From Okapia johnstoni (Eukaryota; Chordata; Mammalia; Artiodactyla; Giraffidae): 64,000 bases of DNA. A model generated the notes under the pieces. That model was given only the letters and a program-made list of their open reading frames with translations, ran no database searches and had not been told where the DNA came from. The DNA is taken from NCBI GenBank assembly GCA_024291935.2, contig CM044309.1, forward strand, positions 31,892,001 through 31,956,000. The letters run 5' to 3'. The position numbers and the translations under genes are program-made. This document shows positions 10,819-21,699 of the stretch, piece by piece (position 1 is the first letter of the stretch; each line of letters opens with the position of its first letter).

Positions 10819-11288
10819 CTATATATATATAAAATCTACTGTATTATATTATTATATAACATATATTATAATATATTATTACATATAATTATATATAGTT
10901 TATATATTTTAGACAGAGAAATCATATCTTTTTTATTCATTTATCTGTTGATGGACACTTAGGTGTTTATTTCCCTGCCTTGGCTACTGTGAATATTGCT
11001 GTAATGGATGTGGGAAAAGCACTTGGTAGTCTTGATTGCCATGCATGGTTAGTGCAAACTTTTTTTTTGTCATCTTCCTTACCACCTTCTCTGAAGTCAG
11101 TCTCTATCCTGAACAGCTTTAATCTACTTCTGGAGTCCCACAATATTGTCCCTCAAATGCACAACAAGTTGAGGAGAGAGCTGCCTTTAGCATTAGAAAT
11201 ACTAGCTGTAGAGAATGGAAGAATACCCCTAATTTTAGTTGTGAAAGTAATAGCAATAATATAGACAGCTGCCATGGATTGAACATTT

Positions 11289-11387
11289 GTGTGTGTGTGT
11301 GCTCAGTTGTTCAGTCATGTCCAAGTCTTTGTGACCCCATGAAGTGCAGCCCACGAGGCTTCCTCTCTCCATGGAATTTTCCAGGCA
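11289..11387 (-). mobile_element. Bov-tA SINE, 3' half only
   Basis: It runs from a short GT tail through 'gctcagttgttcagtcatgt' to 'ttttccaggca'; the tRNA-like head is missing. The duplication attgaacattt is exact at 11278-11288 and 11388-11398, so it inserted already 5'-truncated. Confidence 0.88.
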
Positions 11388-11398
11388 ATTGAACATTT

Positions 11399-11736
11399 AC
11401 TCTTAACCAACCTCTGAACTAAGTGCTTTATACTCACGGACTCAGTGATAGGTCAGGATTCAAGTCTATTATAGCCTAGGAGCTTGCAACTTTTATAGCA
11501 ACAATTCAGGCATCATGAAACCTTCCCTTCTTTCCGGCCTTTAGCTAGTTCTTTGAATTGTCCTCTTTCAGAACTCAGCATGCTGATTTGGTACCATCAT
11601 CCTGTATACTCTGTGAAGTATGGAAGATACCTCTCTTACACTTTTATGCTTTTCACATGGGGGCATGAAAGTGCATTGCTTCAGGTTTGTTTTTTTCCCA
11701 GGCTGCCTCTACTCTTAATTTCTTCTGTCTCCCTAG
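11399..11736. other. Unassigned, flanking the candidate exon
   Basis: The first ~60 bases weakly resemble MIR. The final ~30 bases are a pyrimidine-rich tract ending 'tctgtctccctag', a good 3' splice site for the segment that follows. Confidence 0.4.
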
Positions 11737-11890
11737 AATCTTCCTTAAGGACATATCTCAGGCCAAGCCATCTTCTGAAGGCAGCAGTTCTCAAGATTCC
11801 CCCCTCCTTGCCCGGACACACTCCTATAGATATAGGCATATTTTGACAAAACCCTCAACCAAAGAGCTGTCTCATACAGCCTTAGAAGAG
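11737..11890 (+). CDS. Candidate internal coding exon, gene unknown
   Basis: This 154-nt segment lies between a strong acceptor (tract ending 'ttcttctgtctccctag' at 11736) and a near-consensus donor ('gaagag' then gtaaga at 11891). One frame is open throughout: 51 full codons from 11738, acceptor phase 2, donor phase 0. The predicted peptide begins IFLKDISQAKPSSEGSSSQD and ends KELSHTALEE. It is serine-rich, with basic and aromatic residues in the middle, and has no domain I recognise. It overlaps no repeat I can identify. No partner exon nearby is convincing. It could be a real exon of a large gene whose intron fills the window, or a chance match. Confidence 0.35.
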
Positions 11891-12365
11891 GTAAGATGGG
11901 CTGCCAATGCCTCTTCCACTCTGCTCTTCAGGCATGTGCAGCACTATAATAGGAATAATCTCGAATGAATTCTAATTCGTTCAATTTAAAAGCAGGCTCC
12001 TGTGAATCTTATTCCACAAAAATTGTGTGTGCAAAAAGTGTAACACCTGTATATAGAAAATTCTAAAGGAACTACCAGAAAAAGTGACTGGAAATGATAA
12101 ATGAGTTCATCGTGGTCACAGGATACAAGATCAATTTACAAAAATCAATTGTAATTTTATATACTGGCAATGAGCTATCTGAAAATGAAATTCAGAAAAC
12201 CATTCCATTCACAATCACAACCAAAAGAATAAAATGCTTAGCAATAAATTTAACAAAAGAAGTGTAAGACTTGTTAACACTGGAAATGACACAATATTGG
12301 TGACAGGAATTAAAAAAGACCTGAATAAATGGAGAGACATTCTATATTCATGATAATGAAGTCCT

Positions 12366-12600
12366 AGCAGGTGTCCTTGCTGGACCCTCTGTTCTGCCCT
12401 CATGAGAAGCCCTGTGCCCGCATTCCCCTGGGTCAGCCCATTAGGTAGAAGATGGGCCAGCCTGGGTTTTCTCCAGATGCAGACCTTTGTGCTGTGAAAA
12501 GATTAAAAACGTTCAGTTAAAATTGGCTCTGCATCATATGTTATGGCCAAATGAACTAAATGTAGCTAAGTGAAGTCTCTATACATCCTGAGTAAGCAGA
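12366..12600 (+). repeat. Unassigned interspersed repeat, copy 2
   Basis: It interrupts the L1 ORF2 and shares spaced blocks with 9485-9605, including 'ttctccag', 'gtgctgtg' and 'ccaaatgaactaaatgtagc'. The two copies are about equally decayed. Confidence 0.45.
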
Positions 12601-12717
12601 TGTCTTAACCGTCCAGAATCAGATTGTTTTGAAAAACATGATTAATTAAATGGAAGGACAACTACTGATTGGATTGAGAAAAAGTTCACAGATCATATAT
12701 CTCAGAAGGGATTTATG

Positions 12718-12968
12718 TCAGTTGTTTAGTCGTGTCCTACTCTTTGCAACCCCGTGGACTGCAGCATGCCAGGCCTCCCTGTCCATCACCAACTCCTGAA
12801 GTTTACTCAAACTTATCTCCATTGAGTCGGTGATGCCATCCAACCATCTCATCCTCTGTCATCCCCTTCTCCCGCCTTCAGTCTTTCCCAGCATCAGGGT
12901 CTCTTCCAATGAGTCAGTTCTTTGCATCAGGTGGCCAAAGTATTGGAGTTTCAGCTTCAGCATCAGTT
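12718..12968 (-). mobile_element. BovB LINE 3' fragment
   Basis: Antisense tail from 'agttgtttagtcgtgtccta' to 'ggagtttcagcttcagcatc', directly followed by a sense Bov-tA. Confidence 0.85.
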
Positions 12969-13165
12969 CTTCCCTTGTAGCTCAGTTTGTAAAGAAGCTG
13001 CCTGCAATGCAAGAGACCTGGGTTTGATTCCTGGGTTGAGAAGATCCCCTGGAGAAGGAAATGGCAGCCCACTCCAATGTTCTTGCCTGGAGAATTCCAT
13101 GGACAGAGGAGCCTAGTGGGTCACAGACCATGGGTTTGTAAGAGTCGGACATGTCTTAGTGACTA
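12969..13165 (+). mobile_element. Bov-tA SINE
   Basis: Sense copy from 'tcccttgtagctcagtttgt' to 'ggacatgtcttagtgactaa'. It abuts the antisense BovB tail without spacer. Confidence 0.88.
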
Positions 13166-13965
13166 AACCACCAAGTACATGAAAAGATACTGCACGTCAT
13201 TGGTCAATAGGGAGATAGAAATTAAAACCACAGTGAAATCCCACTTCCTATGCAGTGGAATGACTGTAATAAAATGGAGATAAAACAAGTGTTGGGGAGG
13301 ATGTGGAGAAGCTGGAACTCTTGCACATTGCTGGTAGAGATATAAAATGGTGCAACTGCTTTGGTACACAGTTTTTTTAGTATCTTACAACACTGCCATA
13401 TGGCCCAACAATTCCACACCTATATATCTACCCAAGAAAAATTAAAATATGTACACAAAAAGCCTTCTAAATGTTCATAGCATTTTTATAGCATGAAAGC
13501 CCCAACCTACATTCAAATATCCATCAGTTTGTGAATGAATAAATAGACTGTGGTCTGTCCATATTCTGGAATACTCTGCAGTAATAAAAATAACTGAAGT
13601 GCTTATATATGCTACAACACCAATGAGCCTCAAAAATCTTATGCCAAGTGGAAGAAGATTAAGTACTATGTAATTCTCTTGATATGAAATATCCAGAAAG
13701 CAAATTTCCAGAGATAGAAAGCAGATCAGTGGTGGCCTGGAACTCAGATTGGGAGCAGGAACTGACTATAAACAGGCATGGGAGTGGGAAGGAGGGAAGG
13801 CCCATGTGGACCTGTTGGGGTGATGAAAATGTTTGAAAACCAGATTGTGGTGATGTCTGTACATCTGTATAAATTTACTAAAAATTGTTGACTTGTACTC
13901 TCACAATGGATGGATTCTGTGAATCTTATACCTCAATAAAACTGTCAAATATAAATAACCAGCAC

Positions 13966-14110
13966 AGAGTGGAGAGTGGGAGGTATAGATAGAACAAGTT
14001 TGGAAACATATTGATAATTTTGTGGGCTGGATGATGGATAATGAAGGCTCATTATACTTTTCACTTGCTGTGTATATTTGAAATTTTCAAATAAATTTAA
14101 AAGAAATGAT
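13966..14110 (+). mobile_element. L1 3' terminal fragment
   Basis: 'gggctggatgatggataatg' and 'tgaaattttcaaataaattt' resemble the terminal 3' UTR of an old L1 subfamily. Confidence 0.5.
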
Positions 14111-14785
14111 TAAAAAGGGAATGTCACACTTAATTTTTTTAAGTGGAGTGAAATCTGACCCAGTCTTTATATCCCAGCACTGGAGGAAAGTTAATTCTGT
14201 CATCACAGACACCCTGACCAGGGTTTTTCATCAATCTGGAAGGCTCCTGCAGTGCTCCAAAAAGTCTTCAGGCCAGCAAGGTCAGGGTGGAATGACCATT
14301 ATCTGATATGAGTGAACTTGAGCGTAAGTTAGCAATGTCGCATATGGGCCAAAGCTGAAACAGGCATCTCTTCTGAGCTCTGTGGCATCCATGTAGAGAA
14401 CCCGCCTCTCTAGGTCCCCTCTAGACCCCAGATCCTGGTCGTAACCCTCTGAGCTGTGAGCTCCAAGGAGGAGCGTGGCTCTTGAACAGGCCAGGGTGAA
14501 CCACAAACCTACATCATCATCTGGGTTATGGGAGTAACTTCTCCAGGCTCACCCCACTCTCTTATCTTAACCTCTTCCATGAATTTAGTCTTTCACAATG
14601 GCTAGAACAGGAGTTCATCTTGTAGCCACTATTTAGATTGTGCTAATACATCTGAGGTATGAACTAACAATATATTCTTTGACTAAAATGTGTTTGTGGG
14701 CCTGTATGTGTAAAATACAGAGAATGATACATGAGTAGCTCTCATCTTTTCAAATTCATCTTCAGCATGCAAGCTTTAGTGCATT
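14111..14785. other. Unassigned sequence, no gene recognised
   Basis: Small frames on both strands (14106-14306 plus, 14282-14506 minus) show no motif or splice context. Confidence 0.3.
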
Positions 14786-15225
14786 TGTGGGGGGAACCAC
14801 TGACCAAAATCACCCACTCTGGCTAGGCAACAGGAGGTCTTGGTAGGAAATGTGGAACTAACAAGCTATCGCCAACTGGAAGAAATCAGGAAAGGTCAAA
14901 AGAGAGGAGAGGCCAGTCCATATGTCCTGCCAACCTCCAAGAATCCTCACTGGAATCCATCTTGACTAAGTGATGTGTTTGCCACCAGGAAGGACTCTGG
15001 GTCAGAATGCTTGGCCTGAGACAGACTGGAAAGTAACCCAATTACTATAAAACCCCAAATTTCAAGCCACGTTCTCCTGGGTTCCCTTATCCTGCTTCTC
15101 CGCCCAGACTCCCTTTCCCAATAAAGTCTCTTGCTTTGTCAGCATGTGTCTCCTTGGGCAATTCATTTACAAGTGTTAGGCAAGAGCCTACTCTCAGACC
15201 CAGAAGGGTCACCCTTCCTGCTGCA
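14786..15225 (+). mobile_element. Solo LTR of an ERV1-type endogenous retrovirus
   Basis: It opens TG ('tgtggggggaaccactgacc') and closes CA. A TATA-like 'actataaaacc' lies at about 15045 and a polyadenylation motif 'cccaataaagtctcttg' at about 15118. The end resembles the bovine BTLTR1 group. No primer binding site or internal region follows, so LTR-LTR recombination is likely. A gcatt lies at 14781-14785 and again at 15223-15227, so the exact 3' boundary is uncertain by a few bases. Confidence 0.75.
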
Positions 15226-15231
15226 TTTTCA

Positions 15232-15370
15232 CTCCTTGAATCATTCACAAAACAAATGTTTTTTGAGCCCCTCCAGGTAACACTGGACATCATTTGTCCC
15301 ACTGGAAATATAACATCAAACAAAACCCACAAAGGCTCTGCTTTTATGGAACTTAGATTTCAGGGCTTAA
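15232..15370 (-). repeat. L2 LINE fragment
   Basis: 'gaatcattcacaaaacaaat', 'catcaaacaaaacccac' and 'cttttatggaacttagattt' follow antisense L2 order. Confidence 0.6.
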
Positions 15371-15385
15371 GATCAAGTGTCGTAT

Positions 15386-15596
15386 GTGGGCTTTCCAGGT
15401 GGCACAGTGGTAAAGAATCTGCCTGCCAATGTAGGAGCCAGAGATATGCAGGTCAATCCCTGCATTGGGAAGATACCCTGGAAGAGGAAATGGCAACTGG
15501 CTCCAATATTCTTGCCTGGAAAATCCCATGGACAGAGGAGCCTGATGGGCTACAGTCCATGGGGTCACATAAAAGTCAGACATGACTGACTGAGCA
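15386..15596 (+). mobile_element. Bov-tA SINE
   Basis: Sense copy from 'gtgggctttccaggtggcac' to 'cagacatgactgactgagca'. Confidence 0.9.
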
Positions 15597-15604
15597 CAAG
15601 AATC

Positions 15605-15730
15605 ACATTGTGATGCTGTTAAAATGTAGATTCTGATTCCATAGGTCTGGAGCTGCTTGAGATTAGCATTTCTAACCAACCCCCAGGTGAGGTGAATACT
15701 GCTAGGACACAAAACCCACTTTGAGTTGCA
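15605..15730 (+). repeat. MER5A-like hAT transposon relic
   Basis: 'ttctgattccataggtctgg' and 'gcatttctaaccaacccccag' match the MER5A body, and 'aaacccactttgag' its terminal part. Confidence 0.65.
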
Positions 15731-16220
15731 AGGTTCAAGGGTGGAAAGCAAGAAAATATGGGAAAATGCTAGGGTTAATTATTTGTAAGTTTTCTGTATT
15801 GAATTATTTGCAGTGAGCTTCCTGTCTATGTTGACAGATGGTTATTGTCAGGCTCTGCCCTGAGGTACCTGACATTTCTTACTTGACCCCTAAGTGGATC
15901 ATTTTTCTCTCTGGTGGTAAGGACCACCCAGACAAAGCAGCATACTCATACCACACTCTCCAACTGTCTTCATGGTCTGTTCACACCCAGTGGCTTCTCT
16001 GATTAATTCTCAGGTCAGGACTTGTGTGTCAGAATTCCCTTTGGGATCCAATCCTGTTTTGCACTTCAAAGGCCTGTCTGGCAGGTATCAAAGATATGTC
16101 TAGAACTTTGAAACTAGCCTTTCTGGCTTTATTTGTTAACTCTTTCCTGTTTTCCACTTTTGGGTTATGGTGTTAATTAGGGGAGAAAGGGAAAAAAAGG
16201 GTAAAAAATGTCCATGTGTT
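15731..16220. other. Unassigned sequence
   Basis: No gene or named repeat is recognised. Confidence 0.3.
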
Positions 16221-16232
16221 CTGTTTATTTTA

Positions 16233-16561
16233 TTTTATTTATATGTTTTTGACTGTTCTGGGTCTTCGTTGCTGTGTGGGCTTTTCTGCAGTTGTTATGA
16301 GTGGGCAATGCACAGGCTCTCTAGTTGCGGTGTGCGGGCTTTTCATTGCAATGGATTCTCTTGCTGTGGAGCATGAGTTCTAGGGTATGTGGGCCTCAGT
16401 AGTTGCATCACATGGGCTCAGTAGTTGTAGTCCCCAGGCTCTAGAGCACAGGCTCAATAGCTGTGGCGCACTGCTCCATGGCATGTGGGACCTTTCTGGA
16501 TCACACCCATGTCTCCTGCATTGGAAGGCAGATCCTTTACCACTGAGCCACCAGGGAAGCC
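16233..16561 (-). mobile_element. CHR-1 SINE
   Basis: A near full-length antisense copy from 'tgactgttctgggtcttcgt' to 'ccaccagggaagcc'. The duplication ctgttta/gtttta is at 16221-16232 and 16562-16573 with one mismatch. Confidence 0.85.
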
Positions 16562-16573
16562 CTGTTTGTTTTA

Positions 16574-17037
16574 ATTTTTTTTATATGCCATATTTCCCAT
16601 GGAAGCAGTCTCTTTGTGTTTGTGTGATTGTTGCACAAAATGGGTTAATTCTCAGCTGGCCACCAGCTTAGTGTGGAGCACCTATGTGAATCATTAAAAT
16701 ACTGGTTTTCTTAGAGATTCTGGCAGCTGCTGTGGGAGTTAGGGAGATTGTGAGACTGTACTGATAAAGGTGTACCATGAAATCAGTGTGTAGGAACAGG
16801 CTTCTAGGAAGACTTGCAAAAGGGACAGACTCTGCAGCTTATCTCCTTGCACTTTAACTTCTGCCCTTTCACCTCTCTCTTCTCTGTCTCTCTGGAACAT
16901 GGCGAAGATCCTGGAGACTGAGTAGTGTCTTGCAACTGTGAAACTGAGAGCTTTGAACTTACAGTTTTGGAGCAGGAAGATAAAGAGCTCCTGGGACCTC
17001 GAGGGCATCTGTGGTGGTTACACTCGTTCTGGATTGC
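16574..17037. other. Unassigned sequence, no gene recognised
   Basis: An 89-codon antisense frame (16739-17008) has no recognisable domain. The style suggests an old LTR, but I cannot name it. Confidence 0.3.
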
Positions 17038-17236
17038 ATACTAAGTTGCTTCCGTCGTGTTCAACTCTTTGTGACCCTATGGACTATAGCCCACTAGGCT
17101 CCTCTGTCCATGGGATTGTCCAAGCAAGAAAACTGGAGTGGGTTGCCATTTCCTCCTCTAGGGAATCTTCCTGACCCAGGGATTGAATTGGCATCTCTTG
17201 CATCTCCTGCATTGGGAGGCAGGTTCTTGACCACTC
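17038..17236 (-). mobile_element. Bov-tA SINE
   Basis: Antisense copy from 'actaagttgcttccgtcgtg' to 'aggttcttgaccac'. The extreme head is missing. Confidence 0.88.
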
Positions 17237-17329
17237 CTGTTTGATCTGGATGCGGGATCCATGACATGAGTTGAAATCCAGTCTCTTAAAATAAATATAA
17301 TAAGAAATTTATATTTTGTTGTATGTGTA

Positions 17330-17530
17330 ATTAAAAATCATCAGAGGATTTTCAGTAGAAGAGCTCTGTGGTCTGATTTATGTTTGTAACAAATGGCCCT
17401 ATCTACTCTATGGAGACTAGACTATAGGTTGTATTGAGGACATCAATTAGGTAATCATTGCAGTGATTCTGGAGAGAGATGGCGCTAGCTTAGCCTAGGG
17501 TTATGAAGGTGGAGAGACAGTTTGCATGTA
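17330..17530 (-). repeat. L2 LINE fragment
   Basis: 'gctctgtggtctgatttatg' and 'gtaatcattgcagtgattct' match antisense L2. Confidence 0.55.
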
Positions 17531-17587
17531 CTTTATAAAGTTTTTTTACAAAAAGGAAACAAAACTGAATATACAATAAGATAATAC

Positions 17588-18385
17588 TAGTCAACATTTA
17601 TTGAATATCATTATGTGCGAAAACAGTGGCTGACTTTATTTTGGGGGGGGGCTCCAAAATCACTGGAGATGGTGATTGCAGCCATGAAATTAAAAGACGC
17701 TTACTCCTTGGAAGGAGAGTTATGACCAACCTAGACAGCATATTGAAAAGCAGAGACATTACTTTGTCAGCAAAAGTCCGTCTAGTGAAGGCTATGGTTT
17801 TTCCAGTAGTCATGTATGGATGTGAGAGTTGGACTATAAAGAAAGCTGAGTGCCGAAGAATTGATGCTTTTGAACTGTGGTGTTGGAGGAGACTCTTGAG
17901 AGTCCCTTGGACTGCAAAGAGATCCAACAGTCCATCCTAAAGGAGATCAGTCCTGGGTGTTCATTGGAAGGACTGATGTTGAAGCTGAAATTCCAATACT
18001 TTGGCCATCTAATGCGAAGAGCTGACTTATTTGAAAAGATCCTGATGCTGGAAAAGATTGAAAGTGGGAGGAGGAGAAGGGGATGACAGAGGATGAGATG
18101 GCTGAATGGCATCACCGACTCAATGGACATGGGTTTGGGTAAACTCCGGGAGTTGGTGATGGACAGGGAGGCCTGGTATGCTGCGGTTCATGGGGTCGCA
18201 AAGAATCGGACACGACTCAGTGACTGATCTGAACTGAACTGATGTGCAAGATAAGATTCTAAGCATATTCTATAACTCACTCATTTAATCTTTACACTAG
18301 TCGTGTGAAGCAGGCATTATTTTTACCTGCATTTTACAGGTAAGAAAACTAAGGAGTAAAAAGGTTAAGTCATTTTCTAGTAAGT
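17588..18385 (-). repeat. MIR SINE, split by BovB
   Basis: The left piece 'tattgaatatcattatgtgc' and the right piece 'actcatttaatctttacact' with 'gcattttacaggtaagaaaa' are consecutive blocks of antisense MIR, 620 bp apart because of the BovB. Confidence 0.75.
17619..18241 (+). mobile_element. BovB LINE 3' fragment
   Basis: Sense BovB from 'gaaaacagtggctgacttta' to the terminal 'tgatctgaactgaactga'. It encodes the C-terminal ~200 residues of the RT protein ([14 protein letters not shown] conserved at about 17866-17910) but is frameshifted. The duplication atgtgc lies at 17613-17618 and 18242-18247, inside a MIR. Confidence 0.9.
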
Positions 18386-19287
18386 GATGGAGGATCCCTT
18401 CCTCCATATGTGTGTGTTGGGGAAGTGGGGTTTTGTGTATGGGTTTGGGGGTGTAGATATAGATGGAGTCATCCTAGAAGAAAAGGTTAGAAGAAAATAT
18501 AGCAGATATTTTAGAAGTTTTACGTCTGCATGTTAGGATTACACACAACTTCTTTATCCTGTTCTTCTTTTCCTGTATTTCTACAGTGCTATTTTTGATA
18601 TAGGAAAATTATTAATATACAAAAGGTACTGTGGTTTAGAATTATGGTGTTTAGCAGTAGATTTAATATCATGTCAGCTGTTTGTAAGCAAAGAGAGAAA
18701 GGGTCACTGTATAGTTATCATGGCCAGGACAGAAATGACATCAAGCTGAGCTGTGGAAAGTAAGCCATGGAACAGGTTAAGTTCCTCGACCTCTAGAGCA
18801 TGACTGTATCATCCTCGTTCTAGCCCAGTTCTGTCCACTAACTGATAATGTCTTCTAGGAATAGTCTCATTCCAATAACCAAACTTTTCCAAACTCTGGC
18901 ACTAGGGAAGCAGCTCTTTAGCACACAGTCTGCCTGTTTGTTCAAATGTGCTCTCCATGTTTGGATTCTCTGTGCCATGTTGGCTTTCTTTGAAGAATTT
19001 CCCTTGTCTGACATGACATCATTTAGTATATTTATGCTGGAGAACCCTCAGGGAAATAGTATACCTGTGTTATATATGTGTGTGTGTGGATATAAATTGT
19101 AGAACAACAGATCACTGGAAGGTGAATTTAAATTCCTGGTCCTCAGGTTGTTCAAAGATAAACTATGCACCCTGGACTGGTGTCAGTAAATGAGCAGAGG
19201 GCAGTCCAAATTCAGTTGAGGAGTGGGGGCCCCCCAGACAAGCTGTTAGACTCCAAACCCTAAAAGTGTCACGGGCCATTTTTTAAC
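18386..19287. other. Unassigned sequence, no gene recognised
   Basis: A plus-strand 84-codon frame (18848-19102) lacks plausible splice sites. A short GT run is near 19076. Confidence 0.3.
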
Positions 19288-19300
19288 AATCTAGATTCTA

Positions 19301-19432
19301 GTGACTTCCCTGGCAGCGCAGCAGTTAAGACTCTGTGCTTCCAATGCAAGGGGGTACAGGTTTGATCCCTGGTTGGTGAACTAAGATCCCACATGCCACA
19401 TGGTGCAGCCAAAATATATATATTAAAAAAAA
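19301..19432 (+). mobile_element. CHR-2 SINE
   Basis: It runs from 'gtgacttccctggcagcgca' through 'gtttgatccctggttggtga' to a TA/A-rich tail. A perfect 13-bp duplication aatctagattcta is at 19288-19300 and 19433-19445. Confidence 0.9.
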
Positions 19433-19445
19433 AATCTAGATTCTA

Positions 19446-19792
19446 ACCTCTCTGCAGACAGTGAATGTTTATTTCATTTCTTAAAATAGCCCAGTCTCTC
19501 TAGTCTCAAACTCCTTTGCATGTCTACCGTTTGCCCAGTTTTTAGCACTAAACTACCTTTCAGTTCAATACCATGAATATAGTAGAAGAAAAAAAATGCA
19601 ACCTAAAATATGTCAAAAATAGAAAATAAGAGTAAAAAAAAGGACCCAAAACTCAGAGAGTGAACAATTGATAAAAGAATGTTCATATACATATATTTTT
19701 TTCTGAAGGATTTGAGAATGTTGGAGTATATGCTCCATGTTTTCTTTATTTACTGGTTTAAACATCATATAGTTTGTTCTTTCTGATCTTTT
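19446..19792. other. Unassigned AT-rich sequence
   Basis: Nothing recognised; it ends at the poly-T of the next L1. Confidence 0.3.
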
Positions 19793-20461
19793 TTTTTTTA
19801 ATTAAACTTTTTATTTTATATTGGAGTATATCTGATTAACAAGACTGTGATTGTTTCAGGTGAACAGCAAAGGGACTCAGCCATACATATATCTGTATCT
19901 ATTCTCCCTCAACTCCTCTCCCATCCAGGCTGCCACATAACATCGAGCAGAGTTCCCTGTGCTGTACAGTGGACCCTTGTTGGTTATCCATTTTAAATGC
20001 AGTAGTGTGTACATGTTGATCCCGAACTCCCTAACTATCCCTTCCCCTCATCCTTCCCACCCCCACCCCCAGCAACCATAAGTACCTTCTCTGTAACTTT
20101 GTTTCTGTTTTGTAAGTTTAAGTTCATTTATATCATTTCTTTTTAGATTCCACATATATGGAATGTCATATGATATTTCTCTTGCTCTGTCTGACTTATT
20201 TCACTCAGTATGGCACTCTCTAGATTCATCCCTGTTGCTGCACAATGGCATTCTTTCTTTCTTTTTAATGGCTGAGTAATATCCATTGTATATATCTACC
20301 ACATCTCCTTTATCCAATATTCCTCCACCGATAGACATTTAGGTTGCTTCTGTGTCTTGACTATTGTAGACCGCGCTGCACTGAACATTGGTGTGCCTGT
20401 AATATTTCGGACAGTGTTTTCTCAGGATATATGTCCAGGAGTGGGAATGCAGGGTCATATG
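19793..20461 (-). mobile_element. L1 3' end, 5'-truncated
   Basis: The poly-T is followed by antisense L1 3' UTR and the end of ORF2: 'ttggagtatatctgattaac', 'agagttccctgtgctgtaca', 'tgctgcacaatggcattctt', 'atatgtccaggagtgggaat'. It stops after 'gggtcatatgg'. Confidence 0.88.
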
Positions 20462-21232
20462 GTATGTGTTGCTTGTTTTTACATAGAAAATATGAAGGAC
20501 ATAAGACCCATGATATACTAAGAAGCTCATATTAAATTTTTTTTTTAATAAACCACACTTTATTTTTCAAAAATAGTTCTTTGTTTTATTACGTTTTCTG
20601 CCATCTCTGAGATTTGACCAATTGATAAGTGAAGGTAGCCATCAGATTAGGTAGTCATTATATGGAATGTCAGTGGAAAAGAAAATGATAATGAAGAAAA
20701 AGTGTTCATTATACAAGCAAGAAGTATAAAAAGATTAGAATAAAGAGGCTTTTGAATTGACTAAGGACCAGAAAAGGGTTTTGCTTTTTTTATTTTTTAA
20801 AGCTTTGAAATATATATGGGAGCTTAGTTTAAGCTGCATGACAGTACCGATGTTTGGGTAAAACAAAGAGTACAGACTTCAGTTGAGCAAGGCGCTCCTT
20901 CCTAAATGGACTAATTCTGATAAATCACCAAGACATGGGCTGCTGGATTCTACGCAATGAATTTATACAAAAGGAAACAAAGCCACATAGACATTTTTAT
21001 TGGAGATGTTCTCACTATGTCAGTACCAAGCTATAAAACAACCAAAGACCTCAGCACAATTACAGCCTCTCTCAATGGAGCAAGGAGAATTGATTTGAGA
21101 AAAGCCCTATTGTAACTCACTGACTCAGGGGTTCCCCTATGAGGACCATAAATCAGGTTCAAGGGCAGGGATCACATCCATGCTGTGCAAAGCCTTGGAT
21201 CTGATTTGTATCAATAGATAGGAGTTTGGTTA
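20462..21232. other. Unassigned AT-rich sequence, no gene recognised
   Basis: No insertion, exon or RNA gene is visible to me. Confidence 0.35.
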
Positions 21233-21440
21233 TCTTCCTTGGTGGCTCAGATGGTAAAGAATCTGTCTGCCAATGAAGGAGATGCAAGAGACTCAGGTTC
21301 AATCCCTGGGTTAGGAAAATCCCTGGAGAAGGGAATAGCTACCCAGTCCAGTATTCTTGCCTGAAGAATTCCATGGACAGAGGAGCCTGGCAGGCTACAG
21401 TCCATGGGGTTGCAGAGTCGGATAACTGAGCGACTAATAC
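21233..21440 (+). mobile_element. Bov-tA SINE
   Basis: Sense copy from 'tcttccttggtggctcagat' to 'cggataactgagcgactaat'. Confidence 0.9.
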
Positions 21441-21499
21441 TATATCATGAAAGCAACAGAAGAATGATCCTCAGTCCAGAGGCCAGTGGTGTGTGGTTT

Positions 21500-21625
21500 C
21501 ATCTAGGTTCTCATGAGATGCAGAATTACCTTAAGGAAGGCCACCAGCTTCTCTGAGCCAGTTTTCTTGTTTCCAAAATACGAGGCGTTCTGATTCTCTT
21601 TCCTCTAAAACCTTGACTTGTATTC
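21500..21625 (+). repeat. MIR-type SINE fragment
   Basis: 'cttctctgagccagttttct' and 'gtttccaaaatacgaggcgt' correspond to the 'cctcagtttcctcatctgtaaaatg' core of MIR. Confidence 0.6.
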
Positions 21626-21699
21626 TTTACTGCAAATCCAAGGCAGAATTGTAAAGTTTAATTGCTAACAAATGAAAAGTGAAAACCCAAATGTTGGAA

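Larger units (their letters stand above)
9965..11020 (-). mobile_element. Old L1 fragment, split by a BovB tail and AT repeats
   Basis: 9965-10445 reads antisense L1, ending near 'aggtccatccatgttgttgt'. After the BovB insertion, 'tatctgttgatggacactta' at about 10943 is the expected next L1 block. Confidence 0.7.
12045..13965 (+). mobile_element. Old L1 (ORF2 to 3' end), interrupted
   Basis: 12045-12365 reads L1 ORF2 sense ('aatgagctatctgaaaatga', 'aataaatttaacaaaagaag'). 12640-12715 holds a further ORF2 block ('cagatcatatatctcagaag'). 13166-13965 continues with 'gtggagaagctggaactctt' and 'acctcaataaaactgtcaaa'. An unassigned repeat, a BovB tail and a Bov-tA interrupt it. The frame is destroyed. 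Confidence 0.75.

Noticed and set aside
16739..17008. 89-codon minus-strand frame
   Set aside because: No motif or splice support, and the surrounding sequence has the style of an old LTR.
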